64,000 nucleotides of DNA from the NCBI GenBank assembly GCA_016718315.1, contig JADKDV010000008.1, positions 62,001 through 126,000 of the forward strand, written 5' to 3'. The DNA is from Candidatus Obscuribacter sp. GTDB taxonomy: Bacteria; Cyanobacteriota; Vampirovibrionia; Obscuribacterales; Obscuribacteraceae. This document shows, one piece after another, positions 1 to 7,345 of this stretch. How positions within the stretch are numbered: the stretch's first letter is position 1; each line of letters opens with the position of its first letter. Made by a program: the position numbers and the translations under genes. The notes below the pieces were generated by a model. That model saw nothing but the letters and a program-made list of their open reading frames with translations, was not told the origin of the DNA and did no database searches.

Positions 1-546
1 AATGTGGTCAAGCTCCCCTGTCTCTCCGCCATCATCGAACCGGGACTGCGTCACATGTTCCCGGATGAAGCGGTGCCGGAGACTGTCCAGCTCGACATCG
101 CCGAAAAGGGTGAGAATCCCTCCGGTCTGTCGCAAGCTCTGCGCTATGTGCGCAATCAGACGCGCTCCATCGTGTTTGTTATCTCGGACTTCATCGACCT
201 CTCCGAGGACGACAAGGCTGAGCTGGCATACACGGCCGGTGCTCACAACATGTTCTGCATGTACGTGCAGGACGTGCGCGAGCGCGAGCTGCCCAACACC
301 TGGGGCATCTACATGCTGGAGGATATCCGCAAGGGTACCCGCAAGGCTGTATGGCTGCCGCCCAAGTGGTGGCCGCTTCAGGGCATCAGGAGCGTGCGTG
401 AGCAGTACGCCGCCAACTTCAGAGAGCGTCGCAATGGCATGCTCGCGTTGTTTGCTGAGGCCAATGTCCGTTGGGAGGAATTCTCCACGGAAGAAGGTCT
501 CTCGGCGCGCGACAAGCTGATTCGGCTGTTCTCCGAGCCATCGTAA
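1..546 (+). CDS. DUF58-domain protein, 3' part only
   Basis: This is the C-terminal 181 residues of a protein cut by the window edge; the frame is open to base 1, so the true start lies outside. The segment has the von Willebrand-like core of DUF58 proteins: a hydrophobic strand followed by ISDFIDL (about residue 57 of the visible part), then an alternating region with a VQDVRERELP stretch matching the usual D-x-x-E-x-x-LP turn. DUF58 proteins sit beside MoxR AAA ATPases and are thought to help fold or insert metalloenzymes or envelope complexes. The next gene follows after 17 bases and looks like an MxaA-type partner, which supports a MoxR-type operon whose ATPase would lie upstream. GC-rich, AAG-biased codon use. 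The family call is good; the substrate is unknown. Confidence 0.75.
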   Translation, partial: NVVKLPCLSAIIEPGLRHMFPDEAVPETVQLDIAEKGENPSGLSQALRYVRNQTRSIVFVISDFIDLSEDDKAELAYTAGAHNMFCMYVQDVRERELPNTWGIYMLEDIRKGTRKAVWLPPKWWPLQGIRSVREQYAANFRERRNGMLALFAEANVRWEEFSTEEGLSARDKLIRLFSEPS

Positions 547-563
547 GCAAAAGGAACTCAACT

Positions 564-1823
564 ATGAAAACCAAGTATTTGGGGTTTGCTCTCGTGCTCG
601 CGACACTCGTGTCGGCCAGTACGCTCGCGCAGACCACGTCTGCTGACGCTGCACCCACGACCGTCAACGGTAACGCGTGCAGCACCCTCACTGGCACCAT
701 CGGTGGCCAGTCCGCTCCGTCCAGCTCCTCGCCCTACTCCTACGGAGAAGGTGGTTACGGCTACACGCCCGAGACCAAGCAGGAGCCCAAGCCCGCCAAC
801 CCCGTCCGCAAGACCTGCGATGACGGCAAGGTGCGCGTCATTGTCGGTATCACCCCCGATGACGGCACCGGCAACCCGGCTTCGCATCGGCACTTCGGCC
901 ACACCATCATGGACAAGATCCCTCTGACGGTGGTGTACGAGGTCGACCCCGCTGTGATCATCGACTTCACGTCGCTGGTCAAGCAGCGTGTGATTGGCTT
1001 CGAAGGCTCGGACTTCGAGCTGTACAAGCCGATGCCTGGTGAACCGCCGGCGGTGACCATCAGTGGTCCCGCCTTGAAGCAAGTCGGCGTCCAGCCTGAT
1101 CCGGCCAATCCTGGCAAGGTCAAGCCGGTCGTGCGCAAGGTCTACGTCGTCAACCTGCTCGTACAGAGCATGGTCTTCAAGCCGAGCATCGTCTTTACGC
1201 TCGACTTGCGTTACGCCACCGCCCTGCTCGACGACGGCAAGACGCCCAACTGGCGTCCTGTGACTACGCCCGAGTTCGTCGTTTCGCGTTCCACCCTGGT
1301 GGACAATGGTGAAGAGTTGCTGGAAGGCGACCTCAACGCCAAGAGCGAACGTCTGCCCTGGCCGACCATCGCCGCTCTGTCCCTGGGCATCTTCTTGATG
1401 TTCCTCTATCCGGGACTGGGTGTGGTGAAGTGGTTCAACCGTGTGCGTCCCCGCAAGGTGATTGCGCCCAACCGCATGGCCTGGAGCGTTTTCGAAGCCA
1501 ACCACAAGGACGGCAAAGCGAACGGCTTCAAGGTCAAGCACATGAAGGCCTTCACCCACGCGCTGCGCCGCTACCTGGCGACGACGCCGCAGTACCGTCA
1601 CATCGACGCTCTGACCATCGAACAAATCGGCAGCCACTTCCCGGATGCCGACCCGGCTCAGCTGGAGATGATCACGCGGGCGATGGCCACCTGCGAAGGC
1701 GAAGTCTTCGAGACTGGCGCTGAACGCAATGGCGAAACTCCGGTCAGCCTGACGGACGAGCAGCTGCGGCAGCTCTTCCACGACCTGAGCCACCTGGTGC
1801 CGCGCACCTGGGACGCCAAGTAA
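564..1823 (+). CDS. Exported membrane-anchored MxaA-like protein of a MoxR-type operon
   Basis: 419 residues from ATG 564, chosen because AAAAGGA lies 8 bases upstream and the product then begins with a clean signal peptide (MKTKYLGFALVLATLVSAS...LAQ). The N-terminal 300 residues are a beta-rich extracytoplasmic part. One membrane helix follows at about 270-290 (IAALSLGIFLMFLYPGLGVV), then a cytoplasmic tail of roughly 125 residues containing an ALRRYLA helix and a T-x-E-Q-I-like helix, as in MxaA/BatD-neighbourhood proteins. The gene directly follows the DUF58 gene, so both probably act with a MoxR ATPase outside the window. The fold match is by pattern only. No catalytic residues are apparent. 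A hairpin and then a true terminator follow the stop. Confidence 0.6.
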   Translation: MKTKYLGFALVLATLVSASTLAQTTSADAAPTTVNGNACSTLTGTIGGQSAPSSSSPYSYGEGGYGYTPETKQEPKPANPVRKTCDDGKVRVIVGITPDDGTGNPASHRHFGHTIMDKIPLTVVYEVDPAVIIDFTSLVKQRVIGFEGSDFELYKPMPGEPPAVTISGPALKQVGVQPDPANPGKVKPVVRKVYVVNLLVQSMVFKPSIVFTLDLRYATALLDDGKTPNWRPVTTPEFVVSRSTLVDNGEELLEGDLNAKSERLPWPTIAALSLGIFLMFLYPGLGVVKWFNRVRPRKVIAPNRMAWSVFEANHKDGKANGFKVKHMKAFTHALRRYLATTPQYRHIDALTIEQIGSHFPDADPAQLEMITRAMATCEGEVFETGAERNGETPVSLTDEQLRQLFHDLSHLVPRTWDAK

Positions 1824-1835
1824 GTTGACTCGACG

Positions 1836-1871
1836 CCGGAGGGTGTCTGCCTAGAGGCAAACACTCTCCGG
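1836..1871 (+). other. GC-rich hairpin just after the MxaA-like gene
   Basis: CCGGAGGGTGT at 1836-1846 pairs with ACACTCTCCGG at 1861-1871 with one G-T pair, and TGCC/GGCA inside extends the stem. It starts 13 bases after the stop codon. No T-run follows, so it is more likely an mRNA 3' end or stability structure than an intrinsic terminator. It is the first of the post-gene hairpins typical of this block. Confidence 0.6.
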
Positions 1872-1924
1872 TTAGAGCAAACAACAAAAACAGGCACCTG
1901 AGCCAACAAAAGCAAAGGAATTTG

Positions 1925-1953
1925 TTGACCACCCTTATCCCACTTCGGATAAA
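1925..1953 (+). promoter_or_regulatory. Candidate sigma-70 type promoter
   Basis: TTGACC (1925-1930), a 17-base spacer, then GATAAA (1948-1953). A transcript starting near 1960 would run straight into the terminator at 1984-2016 unless that is regulated, so this could drive a short leader RNA. An AGTTCG-TTT-CGAACT hairpin lies between the two. Sequence match only. Confidence 0.3.
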
Positions 1954-1983
1954 CGGGCATGTCAAAAGTTCGTTTCGAACTCG

Positions 1984-2016
1984 AAAACGCATCGGCTAAC
2001 ACCGGTGCGTTTTTTT
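1984..2016 (+). terminator. Intrinsic terminator
   Basis: AAAACGCATCGG (1984-1995) pairs with CCGGTGCGTTTT (2002-2013): 12 pairs with one G-T, a 6-base loop, and the T-run ends at 2016. It separates the MoxR-type genes from the S41 genes. Confidence 0.85.
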
Positions 2017-2203
2017 AGCTAAGTTTCATGACAACCACCACTGGTGGTGCAGAAAGGGGCGCTCATAGATGAGCCAAGCCCTTTCAGAGTCATGAAGAAG
2101 CTCGTGTTCAAAGCGGACGGATAGACAGCGCGCCGCCATTCCGAGCAACCCGCTCCCTCGCCCAACAAGTCGGCGGGGCAGCAACTGTAAAGGAATTACT
2201 GCC
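2017..2203 (+). promoter_or_regulatory. Structured leader of the first S41 protease gene
   Basis: No gene is seen. A long hairpin has outer arms GAAAGGG (2052-2058) and CCCTTTC (2079-2085), and inner arms GCTCAT (2061-2066) and ATGAGC (2069-2074). Directly before the start codon, GGCAG (2177-2181) can pair with CTGCC (2199-2203), which places the AAAGGA ribosome site in the loop. Whether this leader regulates anything is inference. No clear promoter was recognised downstream of the terminator. Confidence 0.35.
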
Positions 2204-3868
2204 ATGAAACTACGTATGCTCAGAGAGCATTGCGGGCGTATCGGCGCGCTGCTCTGCTCCCACACCCTCAAGGCCATCGCTGTCACGGCACTGGCCTTGA
2301 CCCTCTCGCTCAACTCCGGTGCGGTCCTTGCCGATGGCAACGCCAAACCGGCAGCCCCTGCTGTCCCGACGGTCACCGCTGTGGTGCCCTTCGATGGCAA
2401 GCCCATCTACATGGAGGCGATGAACAATCTCCTCCGCTTCCACCGCGACCTCGTCGACACAACGGTGCGCGCGGCCTTCAAGGCCACCTGGGAGCACAAG
2501 CACGACAACGACACCATGTTCACCACCGAAGAAGGCACCAACAAGGCCATCTTCGAGATGATGTGGAGTCTGGGTCAGCGCTTCGACTACTACAACCCGC
2601 CGGCTCGTGCCACCACCGAGAAGGAGCGTTTCAACGCCACTCTCGCTGGCGTGGGCATGCCCGTGGGCATCAAAAACCTGACCAGCTCCCTGAAGGCACT
2701 TGCCGACAGGAAGAAGGCCGGTGAAACCATCACCGACGATCAGTTCAAGGCTCTCTACAAGATTTCGGACGAGCGCCCGCTCTGGGTGCCGGAAGACACC
2801 TTCGAGGGCGGTCCGGCCAAAGCCGCTGGCATCATCAAAGGCGACATCATCCTCGCCGTCGATGGTGTCACGCTCAATGGCAAGACCACCGATGATGCGG
2901 TCAAGCTGATTCGTGGCACGCCTGGCAGCAAGGTCACCCTCAAGATCAAGCGCATCGGCGAGTTTGCCGACAGCTCGATCACGGTCACTGTCACTCGCGC
3001 TCAGGTGCAGGTGCATGCAGTCACCACTCGCATGCTGCCCGCCAACATCTCGCGCATCTCCATGAGCCACTTTGGCTCGCAGTTTGGTGACCGCGAAATG
3101 GCTCAGGCTCTCGCTCGTGCCGTCAAGGCCAAGTCGCCTGGCATCATCCTGGACCTGCGCGGTAACCCCGGCGGTCTGCTCACTCAGGTGATCAGCATCG
3201 GTCAGATGATGATCGAAAACGGCATCATCGTGCAGCAGGTCTCGCGTGAAGGCGATGAGATGGTGACGGAGACCTACTCGGTCGACGCCGAGCATCTGAT
3301 CTACACCACCGAGTCCACGTCTGGCAAGAAGAAGGTCGAGACCTACAACCGCAACTATCCGGTCATCGTCCCGGCGGAAGTGCCGATTGTCGTCCTCATC
3401 GACGGCGGCTCGGCATCTGCTTCCGAAATCCTGGCAGGCACCCTCCAGTCCAACAAGCGCGCTCTCGTAGTCGGCATGCCGACTCTGGGCAAGGGCGTTG
3501 GCCAGACCGTTGTCCCGATGGACAAGGGTCGTCGCAACATCCACGTCACCAACTTCGAGTTCCTCCCCGGTGGCGTCAAGATGGACTGGGTCGGCGTCAT
3601 TCCCGATGTGGAAGTGGCCATGCCTGACTTTGCTGACCCGGCGCAGGACCCTGCTTCGGACAAGCAGCTGGTGCAGGCTCAGACCGAGCTGCTCAACCTC
3701 TTCTCCGGTGGCACCGCACCCGTGCGTGACCCGGCCGAAGTGGCGAAGCGCAAGGACGAGCTGCTCAAGTCCCACAAGGATGACTTCCAGCAGGAAATCG
3801 ATGGACGCAAGAAGTTCATCGCCGAGCCGCTCAAGCCCGCTGGTGCGGACAAGAGCGACGACGAATAA
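2204..3868 (+). CDS. S41 C-terminal processing protease with PDZ domain
   Basis: 554 residues; ATG 2204 is preceded by AAAGGA. After a basic N-terminus there is a membrane/signal segment (about 24-43, ending ALA-like SGAVLADG). A PDZ domain follows at roughly 195-265 (GGPAKAAGIIKGDIILAVDG). The S41 core has the LRGNPGG strand, and the catalytic serine S405 lies in GSASASEIL with the general-base lysine K430 in TLGKGVGQ. The S-to-K spacing of 25 and the following Gln (Q434) match Tsp/CtpA enzymes, which cut the C-termini of periplasmic or envelope proteins. It is followed after a hairpin by a second S41 gene, so the pair may work together. Strong AAG bias: about 38 AAG against 5 AAA lysine codons counted by eye. 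Confidence 0.92.
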   Translation: MKLRMLREHCGRIGALLCSHTLKAIAVTALALTLSLNSGAVLADGNAKPAAPAVPTVTAVVPFDGKPIYMEAMNNLLRFHRDLVDTTVRAAFKATWEHKHDNDTMFTTEEGTNKAIFEMMWSLGQRFDYYNPPARATTEKERFNATLAGVGMPVGIKNLTSSLKALADRKKAGETITDDQFKALYKISDERPLWVPEDTFEGGPAKAAGIIKGDIILAVDGVTLNGKTTDDAVKLIRGTPGSKVTLKIKRIGEFADSSITVTVTRAQVQVHAVTTRMLPANISRISMSHFGSQFGDREMAQALARAVKAKSPGIILDLRGNPGGLLTQVISIGQMMIENGIIVQQVSREGDEMVTETYSVDAEHLIYTTESTSGKKKVETYNRNYPVIVPAEVPIVVLIDGGSASASEILAGTLQSNKRALVVGMPTLGKGVGQTVVPMDKGRRNIHVTNFEFLPGGVKMDWVGVIPDVEVAMPDFADPAQDPASDKQLVQAQTELLNLFSGGTAPVRDPAEVAKRKDELLKSHKDDFQQEIDGRKKFIAEPLKPAGADKSDDE

Positions 3869-3874
3869 GTAACC

Positions 3875-3910
3875 GAGGGGCGGTCCACCAGGACTGCCCC
3901 TCCACTTTTG
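3875..3910 (+). terminator. Hairpin/terminator after the first S41 gene
   Basis: GAGGGGCGGTCC (3875-3886), loop ACCA, GGACTGCCCCTC (3891-3902): 12 pairs with one G-T. A short T-run (CACTTTTG) follows, and the hairpin begins 7 bases after the stop. Confidence 0.7.
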
Positions 3911-3946
3911 TTCAACGTCCCTCGCGGACTCACAAAGGATTATCCC

Positions 3947-5857
3947 ATGAGAAAGACTAACTCTGTGATGCTCCAGGCCGCTCTGGTGGCCAGCCTCGCC
4001 TTCGTCTCGCTGGCACCGTCCACGGTGCTGGGAGCGGATGACAAGGCTGTCACCAAGCCGACCGAAGAGTTCATCATCATCGATCCTGCCAAGCCCACAA
4101 AGCTGCAGATCTTTACCGTGCCTGCCGCCAAGAAGCCTCCCGGCACTGGCCCCGACAAGCAGCAGGTGGCACCCACTGTCGACCCGAACGCTCAGCCTGC
4201 CACGCCTGCGGCCAAGCCTGGGACTCCGGCAGCCAAGCCCGGTGCTCCAGCCGCCAAGCCCAACACTCCGGCGGGCAAGCCCGGCACCACCACGACCGCT
4301 CCGGTCACGGCACCGGCGCCGGCCGCTCCCGCCTCGCAGCCTACCCAGGCGCAGCCGGACAGCGACAAGCCCACCATCCAGAGCGTGCCTTTCGATGATC
4401 CCGAGAAGCTCAAGAAGTTTCTCGAGGAGCATGGACTGGTTGCACCGGATGAGGCTGCCGATCAGGCCCCCACGCCGGAGATGCTGGAGCAGTACTACCA
4501 GTCGATCTGGCGCCTGATCGGTGCCAAGTACTACGACGAAAGCAAGCTCAACGGCTGGGAGACCTGGTACGACAAGTACAAGGGCAAGCTCCTCACCGTG
4601 AGCGACCTGGAGAAGGCACTGACCAGCATGCTGGAAGCCGTCGGCGATCGCTGGACGCACTACACGCCCAAGGACGACATCGAGCGCTATCAGGCCCGTG
4701 CCAAGAACGGCATCGTCGGTCTGGGCCTCAACATTGCCACCAACCCTGATGGCACTGTGCGCGTCGAGTTCTTGAGCTACGCCTCGGCCGCCTGGGACTC
4801 CAACCGTTTCCGCACCGGAGACGTGATCAAGAGCATCCAGGTCAACCCGGACGACAAGGCCAGCAAGATGGTCGATGTCACCGGCATGCCCAAGAAGGAA
4901 GTGGAAGAGCTGCTGCAGCAGAAGGTCGGCACCAAGATCAACGTCGTCATCAAGCACGACAAGATCGAGGAGACCGTTCAGCTCACGTTCGCTCCTGACG
5001 GACCGCAGCCCATCGCCCTCAAGGCTCTGCCCAACGGCGTGGGTTATATCCGTCTGCCCAGCTTCGGCTCCAACCAGCAGTCGGTCGAAAACCTCGGCAA
5101 CGCGTTTGTCGAAGGTCTGGCCAAGCTGGACGAGCGCTTCAAGGGCAACCTGCAGGGTCTCGTTCTCGACCTGCGGGGCAACGGCGGCGGTGCAGTAGAC
5201 CTGGCCAAGATGATCGCCACTCTCTTCATCGAGAAGGGTTCATTCATCCAGGAGGTCGAGCGTACCGGTCGCAACCCCAAGAAGAGCCAGGACAGCTTTG
5301 CCGCTCCGATGCCGTACACCTATGTCGGTGTGCCACCGGAAGTGGTGAGCTTGCTCAAGCGCCTGCAGACCATGCCCATGGTCGTGCTGGTCAACGGCAG
5401 CTCTGCCTCCAGCTCCGAAATCCTGACTTCGGTGCTGATGGACAATCACCGCGCTACTTCGGTGGGTACGCAGACCTTCGGCAAAGCTGTGGCGTTCATC
5501 GTCCAGCCCAGCCCGGCCGGCGGCTTCATCCAGGTGACGGTGATGCACTACCTGACGCCCAACGGCAATGACATTGCCGGTATCGGTATCACCCCCGAGG
5601 TGGTGCTGGACAACAAGCGTGGTGCAAGTGCCACCGACGACCAGCTCGCCAAGGCGACGCTGATCGTCACCGACGCCATCTCCAAGCTCAACGCCACCAC
5701 TGCTGTCACTCCGGTGCAGCAGGGCGAAGGCTTTGGTGGCGACTCGGTGCTGTGGATCAGCATCAGCCTGGGCGTCATCGCTCTGATCGTCGTGCTCAGC
5801 ACGGCGTTCCATCGCGCCCGCAAGAAGCGCGATGAAGCTGAGCGCAACCAGAAGTAA
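3947..5857 (+). CDS. Second S41 protease, Pro/Ala-rich linker and C-terminal membrane anchor
   Basis: 636 residues from ATG 3947, which has AAAGGA 7 bases upstream; upstream in-frame starts lack a ribosome site. Signal peptide (about 1-30), then a low-complexity Pro/Ala/Lys/Thr segment (about 65-145, with PAAKPG repeats), a PDZ-like region (about 250-345) and the S41 core with LRGNGGG. The catalytic serine is S488 in SSASSSEIL and the lysine is K513 in TFGKAVAF. The Gln that normally follows the lysine by four residues is Phe517 here, and the usual GKG is GKA, so activity may differ from the neighbour. A C-terminal helix (ISISLGVIALIVVLS) with a basic tail anchors the enzyme in the membrane. 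Likely an envelope protease paired with the preceding gene. Confidence 0.9.
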   Translation: MRKTNSVMLQAALVASLAFVSLAPSTVLGADDKAVTKPTEEFIIIDPAKPTKLQIFTVPAAKKPPGTGPDKQQVAPTVDPNAQPATPAAKPGTPAAKPGAPAAKPNTPAGKPGTTTTAPVTAPAPAAPASQPTQAQPDSDKPTIQSVPFDDPEKLKKFLEEHGLVAPDEAADQAPTPEMLEQYYQSIWRLIGAKYYDESKLNGWETWYDKYKGKLLTVSDLEKALTSMLEAVGDRWTHYTPKDDIERYQARAKNGIVGLGLNIATNPDGTVRVEFLSYASAAWDSNRFRTGDVIKSIQVNPDDKASKMVDVTGMPKKEVEELLQQKVGTKINVVIKHDKIEETVQLTFAPDGPQPIALKALPNGVGYIRLPSFGSNQQSVENLGNAFVEGLAKLDERFKGNLQGLVLDLRGNGGGAVDLAKMIATLFIEKGSFIQEVERTGRNPKKSQDSFAAPMPYTYVGVPPEVVSLLKRLQTMPMVVLVNGSSASSSEILTSVLMDNHRATSVGTQTFGKAVAFIVQPSPAGGFIQVTVMHYLTPNGNDIAGIGITPEVVLDNKRGASATDDQLAKATLIVTDAISKLNATTAVTPVQQGEGFGGDSVLWISISLGVIALIVVLSTAFHRARKKRDEAERNQK

Positions 5858-5865
5858 GAACCAGT

Positions 5866-5890
5866 AGGGGCGAGCCCAAAGCTTGCCCCT
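5866..5890 (+). terminator. Hairpin after the second S41 gene
   Basis: AGGGGCGAGC (5866-5875) pairs with GCTTGCCCCT (5881-5890), 10 pairs with one G-T, 8 bases after the stop. Only a weak T-rich tail follows (GCTCCTTTAG). A second small stem, CGGTCA (5901-5906) with TGACCG (5915-5920), comes next. Confidence 0.55.
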
Positions 5891-5944
5891 GCTCCTTTAG
5901 CGGTCATCATCCGGTGACCGTTTCACTCACAAAGGAGAAAAACC

Positions 5945-5968
5945 ATGACAGCTAACAAGCTACGTTAG
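5945..5968 (+). CDS. 7-codon leader ORF (MTANKLR)
   Basis: ATG 5945 is preceded at ideal spacing by AAAGGAG (5931-5937), in the same context as the start sites of the flanking genes, yet the frame stops after MTANKLR. It opens a roughly 150-base structured leader that ends in a hairpin covering the ribosome site of the next gene. It could be a regulatory leader peptide, or the remnant of a lost gene start. Translation is inferred from the ribosome site only. Confidence 0.4.
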   Translation: MTANKLR

Positions 5969-5980
5969 GTCCTGGTGAGC

Positions 5981-6121
5981 CACTGCCAATAGTGGCAGTG
6001 TTGCGAGACGACCTGGCATGATTCGGAACCATGCTCTGGTCTTCATTAACCTGTAATCGACCCGATAACGGTCGGTGTCTCGTTGCTCGGCTTGCACCGG
6101 GACCTCCAGCTGGAGGTTTTT
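5981..6121 (+). promoter_or_regulatory. Structured RNA leader with SD-sequestering hairpin (riboswitch-like candidate)
   Basis: Stems visible by eye: CACTGCC 5981-5987 with GGCAGTG 5994-6000. An enclosing stem CGAGAC 6004-6009 pairs with GTCTCG 6077-6082 and holds two hairpins: GACC/GCATG at 6010-6020 with CATGC/GGTC at 6030-6041, and CGACC 6058-6062 with GGTCG 6070-6074. Finally ACCTCC 6102-6107 pairs with GGAGGT 6112-6117, directly followed by T6117-T6121 and the ATG at 6122. The last hairpin contains the GGAGG ribosome site and also looks like a terminator. This layout resembles an aptamer plus expression platform. No known riboswitch class was recognised. Confidence 0.5.
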
Positions 6122-6421
6122 ATGGGCAAGTCGTTCCGCGATCGCCGCAATGCGATCGATTCCCACTGTGAGTCCGACCTCACCATCTTCGTCAATCTCG
6201 ACGATATCTTCGTCTCCGAGTCCACTGTGGCCAAGCTGCTCGCCCGCGATGGCCAGCAGATCGAAAGCTACCGTCAGGCTTACGAGAACGGGGAAGACAT
6301 GGTGCGCGTCGTGCTGCGTCCCCGTGTGGACGGTGGCTACAACATCGAAGATGGTCGCCACCGCGTCATCGCGGCTAAGTTCGCCGGTGTGGGCCTGATC
6401 GAGGCTCTCATCGTCGGCTAA
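6122..6421 (+). CDS. Small ParB/sulfiredoxin-like domain protein
   Basis: 99 residues from ATG 6122, with TGGAGG 6111-6116 as ribosome site. The C-terminal half has the ParB-like signature: a strand, then YNIEDGRHRVIAAKFAGV (about 75-92), where the D-G-R-H-R core is the nucleotide/phosphate-binding motif seen in ParB N-terminal and Srx-like domains. It is far shorter than ParB and lacks the DNA-binding HTH, so it is not a partition protein by itself. It may be a stand-alone NTP-binding or nuclease-like domain. It stands alone between two hairpins. Its expression is probably controlled through the leader at 5945-6121, since the ribosome site lies in a stem. Confidence 0.65.
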   Translation: MGKSFRDRRNAIDSHCESDLTIFVNLDDIFVSESTVAKLLARDGQQIESYRQAYENGEDMVRVVLRPRVDGGYNIEDGRHRVIAAKFAGVGLIEALIVG

Positions 6422-6440
6422 TCGGCTCAATAAATTGGCA

Positions 6441-6480
6441 GAGGGGTGAGGGTCGCAAGACTCTCACTCCTCTTGCTTTT
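6441..6480 (+). terminator. Strong hairpin terminator
   Basis: GAGGGGTGAGGGTC (6441-6454), GCAA tetraloop, GACTCTCACTCCTC (6459-6472): 14 pairs with two G-T, then TTGCTTTT. It begins 19 bases after the stop. Confidence 0.75.
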
Positions 6481-6501
6481 CCAACAACACACGGAGAGCC
6501 A

Positions 6502-7128
6502 ATGAAGAACAAATTGTTCGCTGTTCTGGCTGCTATCCTTCTTGTCTTCGGCGCCTTCTGGTGCTTTGGAGGCAATGGAGGCGACATCGTTTTGAAGGAG
6601 CGTGTCTTCTTCAAGGTCAAAAACTCTCTGGATGTCCAGGTCCAGGGTAAGTCAGAAGGCAAAGTGGCGGAGAGCATCATTCAGCTTTCGCGCACTTTTA
6701 CCTGGACCGATAGCTCCGGTCAAGTCGCTGCCAGTGCCCGCACTGCCATCGTCTCCTGGGGCACCGAGATCAATGTATACGATGGCAAAGGCACCAAGGT
6801 CGGTAGCATCGAGGAGCGTATCTTCTCGTCATGGTTCCGCACCTGGTCGACCTACGACATCAAGGACGCCAGCGGCAAACAGCTTGCCGTGTCCGAAAAG
6901 TCCGAATGGTTTGGCACCACTATTACGCTGACCTCACCGTCTGGCGCCGTGATTGCCGAGCTGGATCGCCCCTGGATCAACATCTGGAGCGACACCTGGA
7001 ACGTCTACATCAAAAAGCCAGGTGTTGTCGACAACGGGATTCTGGTCATGATTGCCGCCTTCAAGACGGCGAGCGACCGGGATCACCAAGGCGACAGTTC
7101 GTCGGACAAAACGCCCAAGAAGAAATAA
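6502..7128 (+). CDS. LURP-one-related (tubby C-like) protein with N-terminal membrane segment
   Basis: 208 residues; ATG 6502 after GGAGAGCCA. An N-terminal hydrophobic helix (about 4-22) points to export or anchoring. The rest is a run of beta hairpins typical of the LURP-one/YxjI fold: repeated units such as YDGKGTKVGSIEER, YDIKDASGKQLAVSEK and LTSPSGAVIAELDRP, ending in the hydrophobic helix GILVMIAAFKT that fills the barrel in this family. Members bind lipid or act as scramblase-like or sensor proteins, but their bacterial roles are poorly defined. The tail is charged and disordered (DKTPKKK). The gene stands alone between two hairpins. Family assignment is by pattern. Confidence 0.6.
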   Translation: MKNKLFAVLAAILLVFGAFWCFGGNGGDIVLKERVFFKVKNSLDVQVQGKSEGKVAESIIQLSRTFTWTDSSGQVAASARTAIVSWGTEINVYDGKGTKVGSIEERIFSSWFRTWSTYDIKDASGKQLAVSEKSEWFGTTITLTSPSGAVIAELDRPWINIWSDTWNVYIKKPGVVDNGILVMIAAFKTASDRDHQGDSSSDKTPKKK

Positions 7129-7144
7129 CTGGGCGACGTTTGCG

Positions 7145-7193
7145 GAGAGGATTCGAATTACGCTCAGGCGGGTTTGAGTCCTCTCTTATCTTT
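7145..7193 (+). terminator. Hairpin terminator
   Basis: The 13-base arm 7145-7157 (GAGAGGATTCGAA) pairs with 7173-7185 (TTTGAGTCCTCTC) with two G-T pairs. TTATCTTTC follows. It begins 17 bases after the stop. Confidence 0.6.
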
Positions 7194-7345
7194 CAACCCC
7201 TAGCAAAACCAAACGGCAAGTCCTCCAGGCGCATTTGACAGTGCATCAGAGAGTTGCCCAACCCATGCCACCTGCATTCAGCTGTTGAGAGCGGGGAGCA
7301 TTTACCCTTTGGTTTTTGGGAGTAAATAGTTATAGGAGCAAAGCA

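Noticed and set aside
558..1793. Long minus-strand frame opposite the MxaA-like gene
   Set aside because: Same GC-bias shadow; the plus-strand product has a signal peptide, a membrane helix and a ribosome site.
2210..4957. 915-codon open frame on the minus strand opposite the two S41 genes
   Set aside because: It has no ribosome site or known motif, and spans two well-supported plus-strand genes and their intergenic hairpin. Long antisense frames are expected where the coding strand has strong C/G third-position bias.
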